From contig NZ_CP065383.1 of assembly GCF_015775515.1 (NCBI RefSeq), positions 1,364,001-1,428,000 on the forward strand: DNA of 64,000 nucleotides, given 5' to 3'. Positions 54,205 to 63,451 of the stretch are shown here, piece by piece. This stretch comes from Atribacter laminatus (lineage in GTDB: Bacteria; Atribacterota; Atribacteria; Atribacterales; Atribacteraceae). A model generated the notes under the pieces. It worked only from the letters and a program-made list of their open reading frames with translations, did no database searches and had not been told where the DNA came from. The translations under genes and the position numbers were made by a program. Within the stretch, counting starts at the first letter, position 1. The number at the start of each line of letters is the position of its first letter.

Positions 54205-55440
54205 TTATCCCTCCAGCATTTCATGAAATGCTTCTATCCGTGTACGAAGTTGCTCTTCTGAATAGAATTTCTTATCAATATGATCTCCATCCAATAATAA
54301 CACGGGATAGCCTTTTTGCTGAAGGGTATTTTTGAGTAGAAAATTCATTCCTTGGCTTTGACGACACCCCCATTGATTAAATTGGATAACCCCATCAGCT
54401 TGAAATTGATCACACCAATGAAGGACTCTATCTATTCTTTTTTCTGGAACAGTTAAATTTTGGCTGGAGATGATTTTATTAGTTAGAGATTCAAAGGGTT
54501 TCTCCGGTTCCAATGGTTTCCAAAATACCGAAGCAAACTCGTCATATACTACATCAAAATGGTACTCATTGAGGAGAGCGGTTAATTGATTGGGATAAAA
54601 GGGTTTGAGATGTAGCCATACCAACCGATGAAATTTGGTGGGTGATTTTTCTAACTTTTGGAGGTGGAACAAAAACTTTTCAAAAAATAATTTTGACACT
54701 GGTGATCCGAGAAATTGAAAGTAATAGGGGAGATAGTCTAAATTTTTAGTTGGCGGTTGAATAGCAAAATTTTTTTGTTTTCTTAATGCTTCGATTTGTT
54801 GAATGGTTTTAACGGTTGAATTTGATAATGAAAATGCGTCTTCCCAACGAAATTGGCAATTGAGTTGGGAAGAAATGTGTGAAGTAATTGAGGAGAGCTG
54901 GTTTTTGACATAATTATTTGCTTCTGGGGTCGTTTGATAGGGAACATCAATTAGAAAGCAAGGTATTTTCCAAATGTCGGCTAATGACCGGAAAAACCCA
55001 GCGGTACCTCGACAAATACTGGTTGTTGCCACTAAGCAATCGGGACGAGGAAAGAGTTTCAAAAGGCTCATCCCCACTCCTGCTCGATGATAACTACAGA
55101 GGTCCTGAGAATACCAATTTTTTTCGGCGGATTCTAATGGAATATTCGAGAAACCAAGAGCGGCAACTAATCCAATGGTTATTTCGGGGTAAAAAGGAAT
55201 GGCACCAATAGCATGGATAAATTCACAGGGGAAAAAAAGGCTGGACCAAATCACAGGTCGAGAATGACTATAAAGTTCACGAACAGTTTTAATGGTTAAT
55301 TGGTAGGATGTTTGAGGTAAGGTTGGTTCTGAAAATTTTCTCTTTAACCACCATTCATAAAATTTTAGTAAATGGAAAAGACTTTTCCTATTTGCGAAAA
55401 ACCGGGCCAGTGAAAGAGCTGTTGAGGTTTTTAGGTTCAT
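54205..55440 (-). CDS. 2-hydroxyacyl-CoA dehydratase/benzoyl-CoA-reductase-like subunit (HgdB/D type)
   Basis: 411 residues from ATG 55440, whose ATGA overlaps the stop of the upstream gene. Cysteines likely to bind a 4Fe-4S cluster are in SSLFFPCEFIHAIGA, QDLCSYHR and NQWGCRQSQG, as in HgdA/HgdB proteins. N-terminal about 60 residues are basic and unlike the family. Substrate not known; the usual CoA-transferase partner gene is absent from the window. Confidence 0.87.
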   Translation of the reverse strand: MNLKTSTALSLARFFANRKSLFHLLKFYEWWLKRKFSEPTLPQTSYQLTIKTVRELYSHSRPVIWSSLFFPCEFIHAIGAIPFYPEITIGLVAALGFSNIPLESAEKNWYSQDLCSYHRAGVGMSLLKLFPRPDCLVATTSICRGTAGFFRSLADIWKIPCFLIDVPYQTTPEANNYVKNQLSSITSHISSQLNCQFRWEDAFSLSNSTVKTIQQIEALRKQKNFAIQPPTKNLDYLPYYFQFLGSPVSKLFFEKFLFHLQKLEKSPTKFHRLVWLHLKPFYPNQLTALLNEYHFDVVYDEFASVFWKPLEPEKPFESLTNKIISSQNLTVPEKRIDRVLHWCDQFQADGVIQFNQWGCRQSQGMNFLLKNTLQQKGYPVLLLDGDHIDKKFYSEEQLRTRIEAFHEMLEG

Positions 55441-56408
55441 TGGTTTGATAATATTTCCCGAAAAGCATCGATGCGAGTTTCCCACTGTCCTAAAGAGGAA
55501 TAGGATATATCGTGCTCAAGGGGAAGTATAGGTATTTTTATATGCTTTTTTAAAAATGATAGATCGTAAAGCGATTGATCACAAAATTTTGGATAAAAAT
55601 AGACAATGCCTCGCAAACCGATTCGATTGATAAATATTTGTAATATTTCCAAGCGTTTCTGTGGATTATAACCGGGACAAGGGACTTTGTTTACCAAATA
55701 CCATTGAGCTAAGGTATCTAAGGCATGATGTTCAGGAGTGTATTCGATATCGGGGAAAATACAACGTCTCATCCCCATGGCCGATCCATCATAGACTTGA
55801 AATTCCTTTTCTTCCAATAGTTGAATGATGTCTTGAACAAAAAGATGGGAAGCAAGCAGAAGAATTGAAGCTTTTTGAGGGTTCTCAATAGGTAAGTTGT
55901 TATGAAGGCATTTTTTCCCCTGTAACAAAGAGTCACCAGAAAGTTTTCCAGCCAAGAATGCTTCAGTTTGGGTTTCTTTTACTGTGTAAGATTTATTAAG
56001 GGCTATTGCAAGGTTTTCGTTAAATTTATGTTGCGATATTCCTTGGAAGGAAAGGAGTTCGTTTACTAAAACATAGAGAGAGTGATGATAAAATTTTAAA
56101 GATGCTTCATTATTGATCAAAGGAATATGAAAGTAATGACAGGGAATTTTTGGTTGAAGCGAAATAAAAATATCATAAAGTTTTTTCCCTGCATCACAAC
56201 CTCCCCCAAAGATTAAAAAATCAAGGTCCTGGCTTTTCTCAGCAAGGAGAGTATTGAGAAGAATTTTGGCAAATGAACAAAAGGGAGTAGGAAGATAAGG
56301 TGTAGCTTGAGTTATAGTAAGTGAATCGGGCGTTAAAAACACCGGTACTGCACTACAGGCTTGGATTGCTTCTTCAGGTATATAGGTACAAAAATATCCT
56401 ACATTCAT
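55437..56408 (-). CDS. 2-hydroxyacyl-CoA dehydratase-like second subunit
   Basis: 323 residues from ATG 56408, which has GGTGGAG seven bases upstream; a longer frame to 56456 would overlap the terminator. Family blocks: GYFCTYIPEEAIQACSAVP at the start, TPFCSFAK and FYPKFCDQSLYDLSFL near the end, the last being a typical cluster-ligand region. It forms one operon with the second subunit and the activase. Its partner substrate is unknown. Confidence 0.85.
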   Translation of the reverse strand: MNVGYFCTYIPEEAIQACSAVPVFLTPDSLTITQATPYLPTPFCSFAKILLNTLLAEKSQDLDFLIFGGGCDAGKKLYDIFISLQPKIPCHYFHIPLINNEASLKFYHHSLYVLVNELLSFQGISQHKFNENLAIALNKSYTVKETQTEAFLAGKLSGDSLLQGKKCLHNNLPIENPQKASILLLASHLFVQDIIQLLEEKEFQVYDGSAMGMRRCIFPDIEYTPEHHALDTLAQWYLVNKVPCPGYNPQKRLEILQIFINRIGLRGIVYFYPKFCDQSLYDLSFLKKHIKIPILPLEHDISYSSLGQWETRIDAFREILSNQ

Positions 56409-56433
56409 TGCTTCTCCACCTAAAATGAAATAA

Positions 56434-56463
56434 ATAAGGCTTGGTCGTCTAACCAAGCCTTAT
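56434..56463. terminator. Terminator between small membrane protein and dehydratase operon
   Basis: ATAAGGCTTGGT (56434-56445) pairs exactly with ACCAAGCCTTAT (56452-56463). On the minus strand it follows the gene at 56472-56681 and is trailed by TTATTTCATT. Confidence 0.85.
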
Positions 56464-56471
56464 GGACAGTT

Positions 56472-56681
56472 CTAGAAAATCAATCGAAGGACCCAAACCA
56501 CAACCCCAATTAGAAGTAATAAGATAAGTATGGGTGCAGCAATAATAGCAACACCGGTTAAAAGGAGAATCAATAGTATAGCACCAATTACCACCAAAAC
56601 ACCCGCAGTAATAATCGGTAAAAAGCGAAAAGCTAAAATAACGAGAAAAATTACTCCAAGAATAGATAAAATCGTTCTCAT
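56472..56681 (-). CDS. Small highly hydrophobic membrane protein
   Basis: 69 residues that are almost entirely hydrophobic; two or three membrane segments (3-19, 25-45, 48-66). AAGGAGGGTAA precedes the ATG. No family recognised; similar tiny proteins are seen in many envelopes. It may be cotranscribed with the SYLF gene 24 bases upstream on the same strand. Confidence 0.7.
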   Translation of the reverse strand: MRTILSILGVIFLVILAFRFLPIITAGVLVVIGAILLILLLTGVAIIAAPILILLLLIGVVVWVLRLIF

Positions 56682-56705
56682 TGCTTTACCCTCCTTTAAT
56701 AACCA

Positions 56706-57401
56706 TTATTCAGTCGAATTTTTTCTAATTAAATCTTTTATCATTTGTATTAGGCGCAAAGATGTAGGGTTTGATGAAATCTTTGACATAAGAATTTCTT
56801 CTGGATCGACTCTTTCTTTATAGAGTTGTCGATTTGCTTGACTATTTTGCTTGATTTGTGCCCCTTGGACCGATAGACCGATATATAAACCTCGAGATTG
56901 TGAATAGGAATAGATTGAAGAATCTAAGTTCAAATCGACTTCGGCAGAGAAACTTCTTCCAATTGGCCCCGCAGCAATACTTGCGTTTCCTCCCAAAGTT
57001 AAGCCATCATTATAAAAAATTTCCATCCCTTCCTGGTTCATAATTAAAAGAATTAGGCTGGTAGATTGAATTCCGGCTTGAGGTCCAAAGCTTACACCAT
57101 ATATTTTATAAAAAGCTGGACCATACCAATCATTTTTATTAAATTCTTTTCGATATACTAAACCATCACCATATTGAGCACCTAATCCGAGTCCTAATCG
57201 GACTACCTTGGGAAAAATAGCAATTGCTTCGGCGTTTTCCAAAAGGTAGAAGAATACATCTCGCTCAGGTATTTTCGAAAGGTCGTAAAGAGCTTCGATG
57301 GATTGATCGATTATTTCATCGTTTGCATCGGCGATAGGATTTAATGAGAACAAAACGGTTAGAATTAAACTTAGCAAGAGAAACCTTTTGGTTTTATTCA
57401 T
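56706..57401 (-). CDS. Exported SYLF-domain (Ysc84-like) lipid-binding protein
   Basis: 231 residues from ATG 57401 (start with AAGGTGGTAAGG upstream). Signal peptide 1-26 (ends PIADAND). The rest is a SYLF domain: AIAIFPKVVRLGLGLGAQYGDGLV, FGPQAGIQSTSLILLIMN and LTLGGNASIAAGPIGRSF are the family blocks. SYLF domains bind phosphoinositides in eukaryotes; bacterial exported copies are uncharacterised and may contact the outer membrane. Confidence 0.87.
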   Translation of the reverse strand: MNKTKRFLLLSLILTVLFSLNPIADANDEIIDQSIEALYDLSKIPERDVFFYLLENAEAIAIFPKVVRLGLGLGAQYGDGLVYRKEFNKNDWYGPAFYKIYGVSFGPQAGIQSTSLILLIMNQEGMEIFYNDGLTLGGNASIAAGPIGRSFSAEVDLNLDSSIYSYSQSRGLYIGLSVQGAQIKQNSQANRQLYKERVDPEEILMSKISSNPTSLRLIQMIKDLIRKNSTE

Positions 57402-57422
57402 TGCCTTACCACCTTTTTCCAT

Positions 57423-57657
57423 CTTAACGGAAATTTATAACACTATTATATTCTAATTTATTTAACTATAGATTTTTATTCACGAAACGATGAGGGAAAA
57501 TCTTTTACAAATTCAGGAATCAACTCCCTTCCCTAAGAGGGAGGTGAAAAACCAGGATTAAGTCTAAGAGGTTGCCACGTCACTGAATTCATCACAGTGA
57601 TGTTTTATTTTAAATCCCTTCTCTCGTTAAAGAGAAGGGAAGGATAAAAGCGAAATT
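57423..57657. repeat. Repeat fragments between SYLF and acyl-CoA ligase genes
   Basis: CTCCCTTCCCTAAGAGGGAG (57526-57545) and CCCTTCTCTCGTTAAAGAGAAGGG (57618-57641) are hairpins resembling module D. Between them AGAGGTTGCCACGTCA (57568-57583) resembles module C'. Confidence 0.6.
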
Positions 57658-59154
57658 TTAATCGTTCACTTCAATTTCATTACCAGAAGAGGAAATCATA
57701 AATTTCATAACTTTACCGGTAACGGTTTGAGGAAGCTCGGCAACGATTTCCACGATACGAGGAACCTTGTGAGATGCTAATTCTTTTCGGCAAAACCTTA
57801 CTATTTCGGTTGGATCAAGAGTTGTGTTTTCATTGGGCACGACATAGGCTTTAATCATTTCACCACGAGATGCTCTTTGAACTCCTACTACTGCAGTGCG
57901 GGCGACTCCTGGGAATGACATGATTATTTCTTCAATTTCTTGAGGAAAAACGTTAAAACCAGAAACGATAATCAATTCTTTTTTTCTGCCTTCGATATAA
58001 AGAAGACCGTTTTCATCTATTTTTCCCAAATCTCCAGTGTAAAACCACTGATTACGGAATGAGATTTGGTTTTCTTCAGGGTTATTATAATAACCAGGTG
58101 AAATGGGATCTCCAGAAAGAATTATTTCTCCAATTTCACCAGTTGGCAGTTCATTGCCATTGTCATCAACAATTCGAAGATTGATGGCTTCAATTACCGG
58201 ACCTGCTGATCCTGGTACTCGGGTAAGAGGAGAGGGATTGATGGAAACCACCGGGGATGCTTCAGTTATCCCGTATCCTTCCATGATGTTTAATCCGAAA
58301 CCTTTTTCGAAAGCTTCTCGAACTCTTTGAGGAAGAGCATCTCCACCACAAATAGGGAGACGGAGAGGACTTAAGTCAAAGGGGACTTTAGCACGGGCAC
58401 CAGCTAATATTGAAAAGACAGCTGGAACACCCAAAAAAACTGTAGATTGATATTTTTTGAGTGATTCAATCAGGTTGTTTGCAGGATAAAGTGAAGGGAC
58501 AATAGTTAGGGTCATCCCTTTGGCTAAAGGAAGCATGTAGGCAATTGAAAAACCAAAAACATGGAACATGGGAAGCACACCTAACATGCGATCTTCAGGA
58601 TAGATATCGACTAAATCGAAACAACTATCGATGTCCGAAAGGATGTTTTTATGAGTAAGCATAACCAATTTGGGAATTCCAGTTGTTCCTGAAGTTGAAA
58701 AGAAAGCGGCAATAGGTGAGTCAAAAGAGGGCAAATCGTTAACCGCTGCATCTATTTTATCAGGGAATCCGATTTCTCCATTTTCTCCAATAGCAGCGAA
58801 AGGGAGTCGGTCGGCAAGCTCTTGATGTGATGATTGGGCAACCAACAAGCTGGCTTTGGCGTTTTGGAAAATCTTTTCAACTGATTTTGGAGGGTATTTC
58901 GGCGATAAGAGCAGAGGAATTGCTCCAATTTGAAAACAACCGAGGATAAGTCGTAAAGTATGCCAATGATTGGGAAGTACAATGACAACCCGCATTCTTT
59001 CTTTTACGCCAGCCTTTTTCAATTTTAAAGCTTCTTTATCAATCTCAGTAACCAGTTCATTATAGTTTATAAACCAGTCTCCCATTGAAACGGCAATTTT
59101 TTTCCCATATTCCTGACTCATTTCTCGAATTCTTTCGGTTATAGTTGTTATCAT
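57658..59154 (-). CDS. AMP-dependent acyl-CoA synthetase/ligase
   Basis: 498 residues from ATG 59154, with GAGGAGG six bases upstream. The adenylate-forming motifs are STSGTTGIPK, GYGITEASP, the YTGDLG motif and the C-terminal hinge GRKKELIIVSG; the catalytic lysine is in TVTGKVMK. It activates a carboxylic acid, probably a fatty or aromatic acid, to its CoA thioester. It could supply the acyl-CoA for the nearby 2-hydroxyacyl-CoA dehydratase-like enzymes, but this is speculation. Confidence 0.9.
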   Translation of the reverse strand: MITTITERIREMSQEYGKKIAVSMGDWFINYNELVTEIDKEALKLKKAGVKERMRVVIVLPNHWHTLRLILGCFQIGAIPLLLSPKYPPKSVEKIFQNAKASLLVAQSSHQELADRLPFAAIGENGEIGFPDKIDAAVNDLPSFDSPIAAFFSTSGTTGIPKLVMLTHKNILSDIDSCFDLVDIYPEDRMLGVLPMFHVFGFSIAYMLPLAKGMTLTIVPSLYPANNLIESLKKYQSTVFLGVPAVFSILAGARAKVPFDLSPLRLPICGGDALPQRVREAFEKGFGLNIMEGYGITEASPVVSINPSPLTRVPGSAGPVIEAINLRIVDDNGNELPTGEIGEIILSGDPISPGYYNNPEENQISFRNQWFYTGDLGKIDENGLLYIEGRKKELIIVSGFNVFPQEIEEIIMSFPGVARTAVVGVQRASRGEMIKAYVVPNENTTLDPTEIVRFCRKELASHKVPRIVEIVAELPQTVTGKVMKFMISSSGNEIEVND

Positions 59155-59953
59155 ACTTTCCTCCTCAAAGCTTATATAGGTCAACCTTTTAATGTGTAAA
59201 TACCGTATAAAACAATTTTCTTTATGTATTTTATTCTATATTTCTTATTTCTGCCACCATCTGGCTATTCTTTGTTGGTTAAATAAGAAAAAACAGTCAG
59301 AAAAAAAATAGAAAACCTTAAGGATTAGTAATAAACCTTTGATGAGTAGATAAAAATGATCAAGATGGACACCCATGCCACTTTGTGGTACCAGATAAGA
59401 ATGAAAATCCCTATCTAAATCAGTCATTGCGAGGAGGTCAACCGTTTTTTGGTTGAACGACGTGGCAATCTCATTTAGTATTTTTTTTAAAATAATTAAA
59501 AGATGAGATCCTCACGCGGGAAAGCACCGCTCAGGATGACACCCGTAGCGTCAGATGAGATCCTCACGCCCGCAAAGAAGCGCAGGCTCAGGAAAATAAC
59601 CCTCCTCAATGGGGGAATTCATTTGATGATATTTTCGGATAAAATAATAGAATAACATATCACAACCAACCAGAAATTTGAGTTCAAATCGCAGGTTAAG
59701 ATAATTCATGTAAATATTTCTTCCGATGTAATAAACAGAACCGAGGAAAGTCTGATCAATTGCTATTCAAATAAAAAAAAATAAAGGAAGAGTATGAAAT
59801 TTTCAAAAAATATTAAGTCCTTTATCATTTCTAAAATGAAGCTATGAAGGACGAAAGGTTTTGGGGTACAATATCATTATAAGAGCCAAAAATCCAAATC
59901 CATATAAAAAAGCAATTAATTGAATTTAAAACCAATGAAGGGAGGCTGAGGTA
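59155..59953. other. Intergenic region with repeat modules
   Basis: No gene seen. Repeat modules occupy 59360-59600: a divergent A (59362-59410), module C with a long internal hairpin GGTCAACCGTTTTTTGGTTGAAC (59426-59475) and two GATGAGATCCTCACG variants (59499-59541, 59556-59598). 59640-59950 is AT-rich; the FSA-like gene's promoter lies there. Confidence 0.7.
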
Positions 59954-60607
59954 ATGAAGTTTTTCATTGATACAGCCAGCGTGAAGGAAATCAAAGATGC
60001 CTTGCAATTAGGAGTTTTAGATGGTGTTACCACCAATCCGACTTTGGTAGCAAAAACCGGGAGAGGGTTTAAAGAAGTCATCATGGAAATATGTAATATT
60101 GTGAATGGCCCAGTTTCTGCTGAGGTGGTGAGTCTCGAAGCTGAAGGTATGATTCGTGAAGGACGCTTACTTGCCGGATGGGCTCCAAACATCGTGGTAA
60201 AAATACCCATCCTTCCTGAAGGATTGAAAGCTATCAAAACCTTGTCTCAAGATAATATTAAAATCAACACCACCCTTATTTTTAATCCATTGCAGGCTCT
60301 TATGGCGGCAAAAGCTGGAGCTACTTATGTAAGCCCATTTTTGGGTCGCTTAGACGATGTTTCCTCGGATGGGATGAATTTGGTTCGAGATATCAAAATC
60401 ATACTTGATAATTATGGGTTTAATACCCAAATTATTGCTTCATCGATTCGTCATCCGATGCATGTTGTTGAAGCGGCGAAAATAGGAGCCCATGTTGCTA
60501 CGATACCTTATTCGGTCATCAAGAGCTTAGTCAAACATCCTCTTACCGATATTGGTATAAAGAATTTTCTTACCGATTGGGAAAAGGTTCCAGAAAAACC
60601 TTTTTAA
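59954..60607 (+). CDS. fsa: Fructose-6-phosphate aldolase/transaldolase-like protein
   Basis: 217 residues, the short type of the transaldolase family. KFFIDTAS (2-9) opens the barrel, GVTTNPTL (24-31) and the Schiff-base lysine Lys83 (VVKIP) are in place. At this length members act either as transaldolase or as fructose-6-phosphate aldolase; sequence alone does not decide. Single gene with GGGAGG before the ATG. Repeats lie on both sides. Confidence 0.9.
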   Translation: MKFFIDTASVKEIKDALQLGVLDGVTTNPTLVAKTGRGFKEVIMEICNIVNGPVSAEVVSLEAEGMIREGRLLAGWAPNIVVKIPILPEGLKAIKTLSQDNIKINTTLIFNPLQALMAAKAGATYVSPFLGRLDDVSSDGMNLVRDIKIILDNYGFNTQIIASSIRHPMHVVEAAKIGAHVATIPYSVIKSLVKHPLTDIGIKNFLTDWEKVPEKPF

Positions 60608-60905
60608 ATAGATTTAGATGAACTCCATACACCCCTCACAAAGCGAGGGATGAGGATCGCCGATGAAAGGCACACCCTCCTAACCCCCCCCTCAGCGGAG
60701 GAATTTTAGTGATACTGACTTATGATGACAGAATTTTTTAAAATCTTTTTTAGGGATTTGGATTATCCTGTCCGTAGATTTAAAAGAGAATAAATAATAA
60801 AGATTAACCTCAAGAGATTGCCACGACCTCAAAAAACCAGGTCTCGCAATGACGACTAAAAGTTCCTTCTCCCTTGATGGGAGAAGGTGAGGATGAGGGT
60901 GAAAC
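60608..60905 (+). repeat. Repeat modules E, C' and D
   Basis: A module-E-like stretch (60631-60706) contains CCCTCACAAAGCGAGGG. Module C' (60809-60857) begins AGAGATTGCCACGACCTC, and module D (60862-60905) contains CCTTCTCCCTTGATGGGAGAAGG. Order as in the larger copies. Confidence 0.8.
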
Positions 60906-60989
60906 GTAGGATTTTGATTCAAAGTGAGGTATTTTATAATAGAACTTATGGAAGGCATTTCGATACTGTCTTTATAATAGGAGGCTATG

Positions 60990-62138
60990 ATGGTAAATAT
61001 TGCTGAAGATGTCGCCAGATTACCTCGCTCAGGAATTCGAGAGCTCATGGGATTGGCTCTGACTATTCCTGATGCGATACACTTGGAGATAGGAGAACCT
61101 CATTTTCCCACCCCAAGTTTTATTTTAGATGGTTTAAAAGAGTTTTATTCCAAAGGAGATATTAAATATACACCCACTGTTGGTATTCATTCCCTAAGGG
61201 ATAAGATAGCTAAAAAGTTGTTAAAAGATAAAAATTGGAGAGTTGAAGCTGATGATGTAGTTATTCTCCCTGGTTCACTTTTTGGAACCGTGGTTGCTTT
61301 TAGAACCATTTTAGACCCAGGAGATGAAGCTTTGATTCCTGATCCGGGTTTTACCAATCATTTCTCACAGGTCGAACTAAGCGGAGGACGGATAAAAAGA
61401 TATTTTCTTTTACCAGAGAATAATTACTTACCTGATTTTGAATCGATTCGTAAGTCTATAACATCCAGAACGAAAATGATTTTAGTCAATACTCCTTCTA
61501 ATCCATTAGGTGTAGTCTTTCCTGAAGAAGTTATGAAGTCGATTTCCGATTTGGCCGAAGAATACAATCTGGTAGTTGTATCCGACGAAGCTTATGAAAA
61601 ATATATCTATCAAGGTGAGCATTTTGGGATGTACCGTTATGTTCGACCGGAAAGATTAATCAGTATTTTTTCCTTTTCTAAAACCTACGCCTTAACTGGC
61701 TGGCGAGTGGGATATATGGTGGTCCCAAAGGATCTCCTGATTCATTTAATGAAGGTTTCCGAATATCTCATTGCCTGTACTTCCCACCTATCGCAAAAGG
61801 CTGCTGAAATTGCTTTGGACATGCCTGAAGAAGAGATTCAAAGGATGGTTGATTCTTATCGGCAAAACTGTGAATTGTGCTGTTCAGGTTTGGAAGATGC
61901 TGGTTTTAAAGTGTATCGTCCCGGCGGTGGATACTATGTTTGGGTGGATATCAGAGAATTTGGTATGAAATCACTTGAATTTTGTAAAAAATTACTTCAA
62001 AAAAGCCATGTCGCTGTTGCACCAGGTGACACTTTTGGGCAAAGTTCGGATGGATTTATCCGTATCTCAATCTGCAGGAAAAAAGGAGAAATCGAGGAGG
62101 GCATAAAAAGAATCATTGCTGCTCGGAGTGAGCTATGA
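60990..62138 (+). CDS. Class I/II PLP-dependent aminotransferase
   Basis: 382 residues. The PLP lysine is Lys231 in SFSKTYALTGWRVGY; NTPSNP and SDEAYE hold the ring-contacting Asn and Asp residues. Substrate is probably an alpha-amino acid such as aspartate, alanine or an aromatic one. Two ATGs are adjacent at 60987 and 60990; the second is five bases from AGGAGG and is preferred. The stop overlaps the start of the PdxA-like gene by four bases (ATGA), so the two are coupled. Confidence 0.9.
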   Translation: MVNIAEDVARLPRSGIRELMGLALTIPDAIHLEIGEPHFPTPSFILDGLKEFYSKGDIKYTPTVGIHSLRDKIAKKLLKDKNWRVEADDVVILPGSLFGTVVAFRTILDPGDEALIPDPGFTNHFSQVELSGGRIKRYFLLPENNYLPDFESIRKSITSRTKMILVNTPSNPLGVVFPEEVMKSISDLAEEYNLVVVSDEAYEKYIYQGEHFGMYRYVRPERLISIFSFSKTYALTGWRVGYMVVPKDLLIHLMKVSEYLIACTSHLSQKAAEIALDMPEEEIQRMVDSYRQNCELCCSGLEDAGFKVYRPGGGYYVWVDIREFGMKSLEFCKKLLQKSHVAVAPGDTFGQSSDGFIRISICRKKGEIEEGIKRIIAARSEL

Positions 62139-63163
62139 ATCCAAGATTGCCAATTATTGCTATTACCCTGGGGGATCCCAGTGGTATTGGACCAGAAATT
62201 ATTATACAAACTTTACAAAAATGGAGTTTCCCTGCTATCCCTCTGGTTATTGGTAATCGAAAGGTATTAAACCAGGCCGAGGAGGTCACTAAAACTTCAA
62301 TCAGTTGGCAAAAATTTTCAGAATCGATTTCAAATCCAGGACCTTACCTTCTTGATTGCAGCAATGTTGATTTATCTTCCTTTCGATGGGGAGAGGTTTC
62401 TTCTCGGTCGGGGCAAAGTAGCTTTGATTATATTCAGACCGCTATCCAGTTAGCTTTAAAAGGAAAAGTCGATGCAGTGGTGACTGCACCCATCAGCAAA
62501 GAAGCACTGCATCTTGCTGCTGTTCCGTTTATCGGACATACTGAGATTTTTAAAGAATTAACTAAAAGTTCCGTTGCATTGACCATGTTTCAACTTGATC
62601 AACTCCGAGTTTTTTTTCTTACTCGTCACCTCTCGCTTTTAGAAGCGGTCAAGGAAGTAAAAAAAGAGAAGATATATAAGTTTTTACTCGAAATGGATCA
62701 ATATTTAAATTCAATGGGGCTATTTTCAGCAAGAATTGCTGTTGCGGCTCTTAATCCTCACGGAGGAGAAAATGGTTTGTTGGGTCAAGAAGAAATCAAA
62801 GAAATAAACCCGGCTATTGAAGAATCACGAAAATTGGGAATTGATGTAAAGGGTATCTATCCTGCTGATTCGGTTTTTTGGTTTGCCCGACAGGGAAGAT
62901 TTGATGCGGTGCTTTCTCTTTATCATGACCAGGGACACATTGCTACTAAATGTATGGATTTTTATGGAACGGTAAGCGTTACTCTGGGTCTTCCTTTTAT
63001 TCGAACTTCACCTGACCATGGCACCGCTTTTGATATTGCTGGACAGGGCAAAGCCAATCATCGTAGCATGGTTGAATCCTGTCGCTGGGCGGTTGAATAT
63101 GCTTTTGCCTATCGAGATTTTATCAAAAGAACTTCGGGAAAAAAGGAAAGTAATTCAGACTAG
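62135..63163 (+). CDS. pdxA: PdxA-family 4-hydroxythreonine-4-phosphate dehydrogenase-like protein
   Basis: 342 residues. Divalent-metal ligands of E. coli PdxA are matched by His165 (TRHLSL), His209 (NPHGGENG) and His264 (YHDQGH). N-terminal TLGDPSGIGPE and the SPDHGTAFDIAG block complete the family. It oxidises a hydroxy acid phosphate with NAD. It could serve vitamin B6 synthesis or, as PdxA2-type proteins, breakdown of four-carbon acid sugars; the coupling to an aminotransferase leaves both open. Confidence 0.9.
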   Translation: MNPRLPIIAITLGDPSGIGPEIIIQTLQKWSFPAIPLVIGNRKVLNQAEEVTKTSISWQKFSESISNPGPYLLDCSNVDLSSFRWGEVSSRSGQSSFDYIQTAIQLALKGKVDAVVTAPISKEALHLAAVPFIGHTEIFKELTKSSVALTMFQLDQLRVFFLTRHLSLLEAVKEVKKEKIYKFLLEMDQYLNSMGLFSARIAVAALNPHGGENGLLGQEEIKEINPAIEESRKLGIDVKGIYPADSVFWFARQGRFDAVLSLYHDQGHIATKCMDFYGTVSVTLGLPFIRTSPDHGTAFDIAGQGKANHRSMVESCRWAVEYAFAYRDFIKRTSGKKESNSD

Positions 63164-63451
63164 GAACTCATGGGATCAATCTATCATGATTCTATGCTTT
63201 GCCTGATAAGGACTGATCCCTAGGCATCTTTTGTTGCTCAAAGAAAGCAAAAAATACCTTTCTAAAACCGTCGCTGCGAGGAGCGCAGCGACGTGGCAAT
63301 CTCACCCGCCCACTCCGTCATTGCGAGGAGCGCAGCGACGTGGCAATCTCATTTAAAAAAATGTTTTTTATGAGAAAACAAAAAGGCGAGAAATCCACGC
63401 CATTGAAAAACAATGGTTCTGATGATGTCATTTTTCAATTTATTCCTATTT
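63164..63451. repeat. Two tandem copies of repeat module C
   Basis: The copies at 63270-63305 and 63317-63351 differ in four bases at most over the core. The first has a perfect 9-bp stem GTCGCTGCG/CGCAGCGAC around AGGAG. No gene is supported here. Confidence 0.85.
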
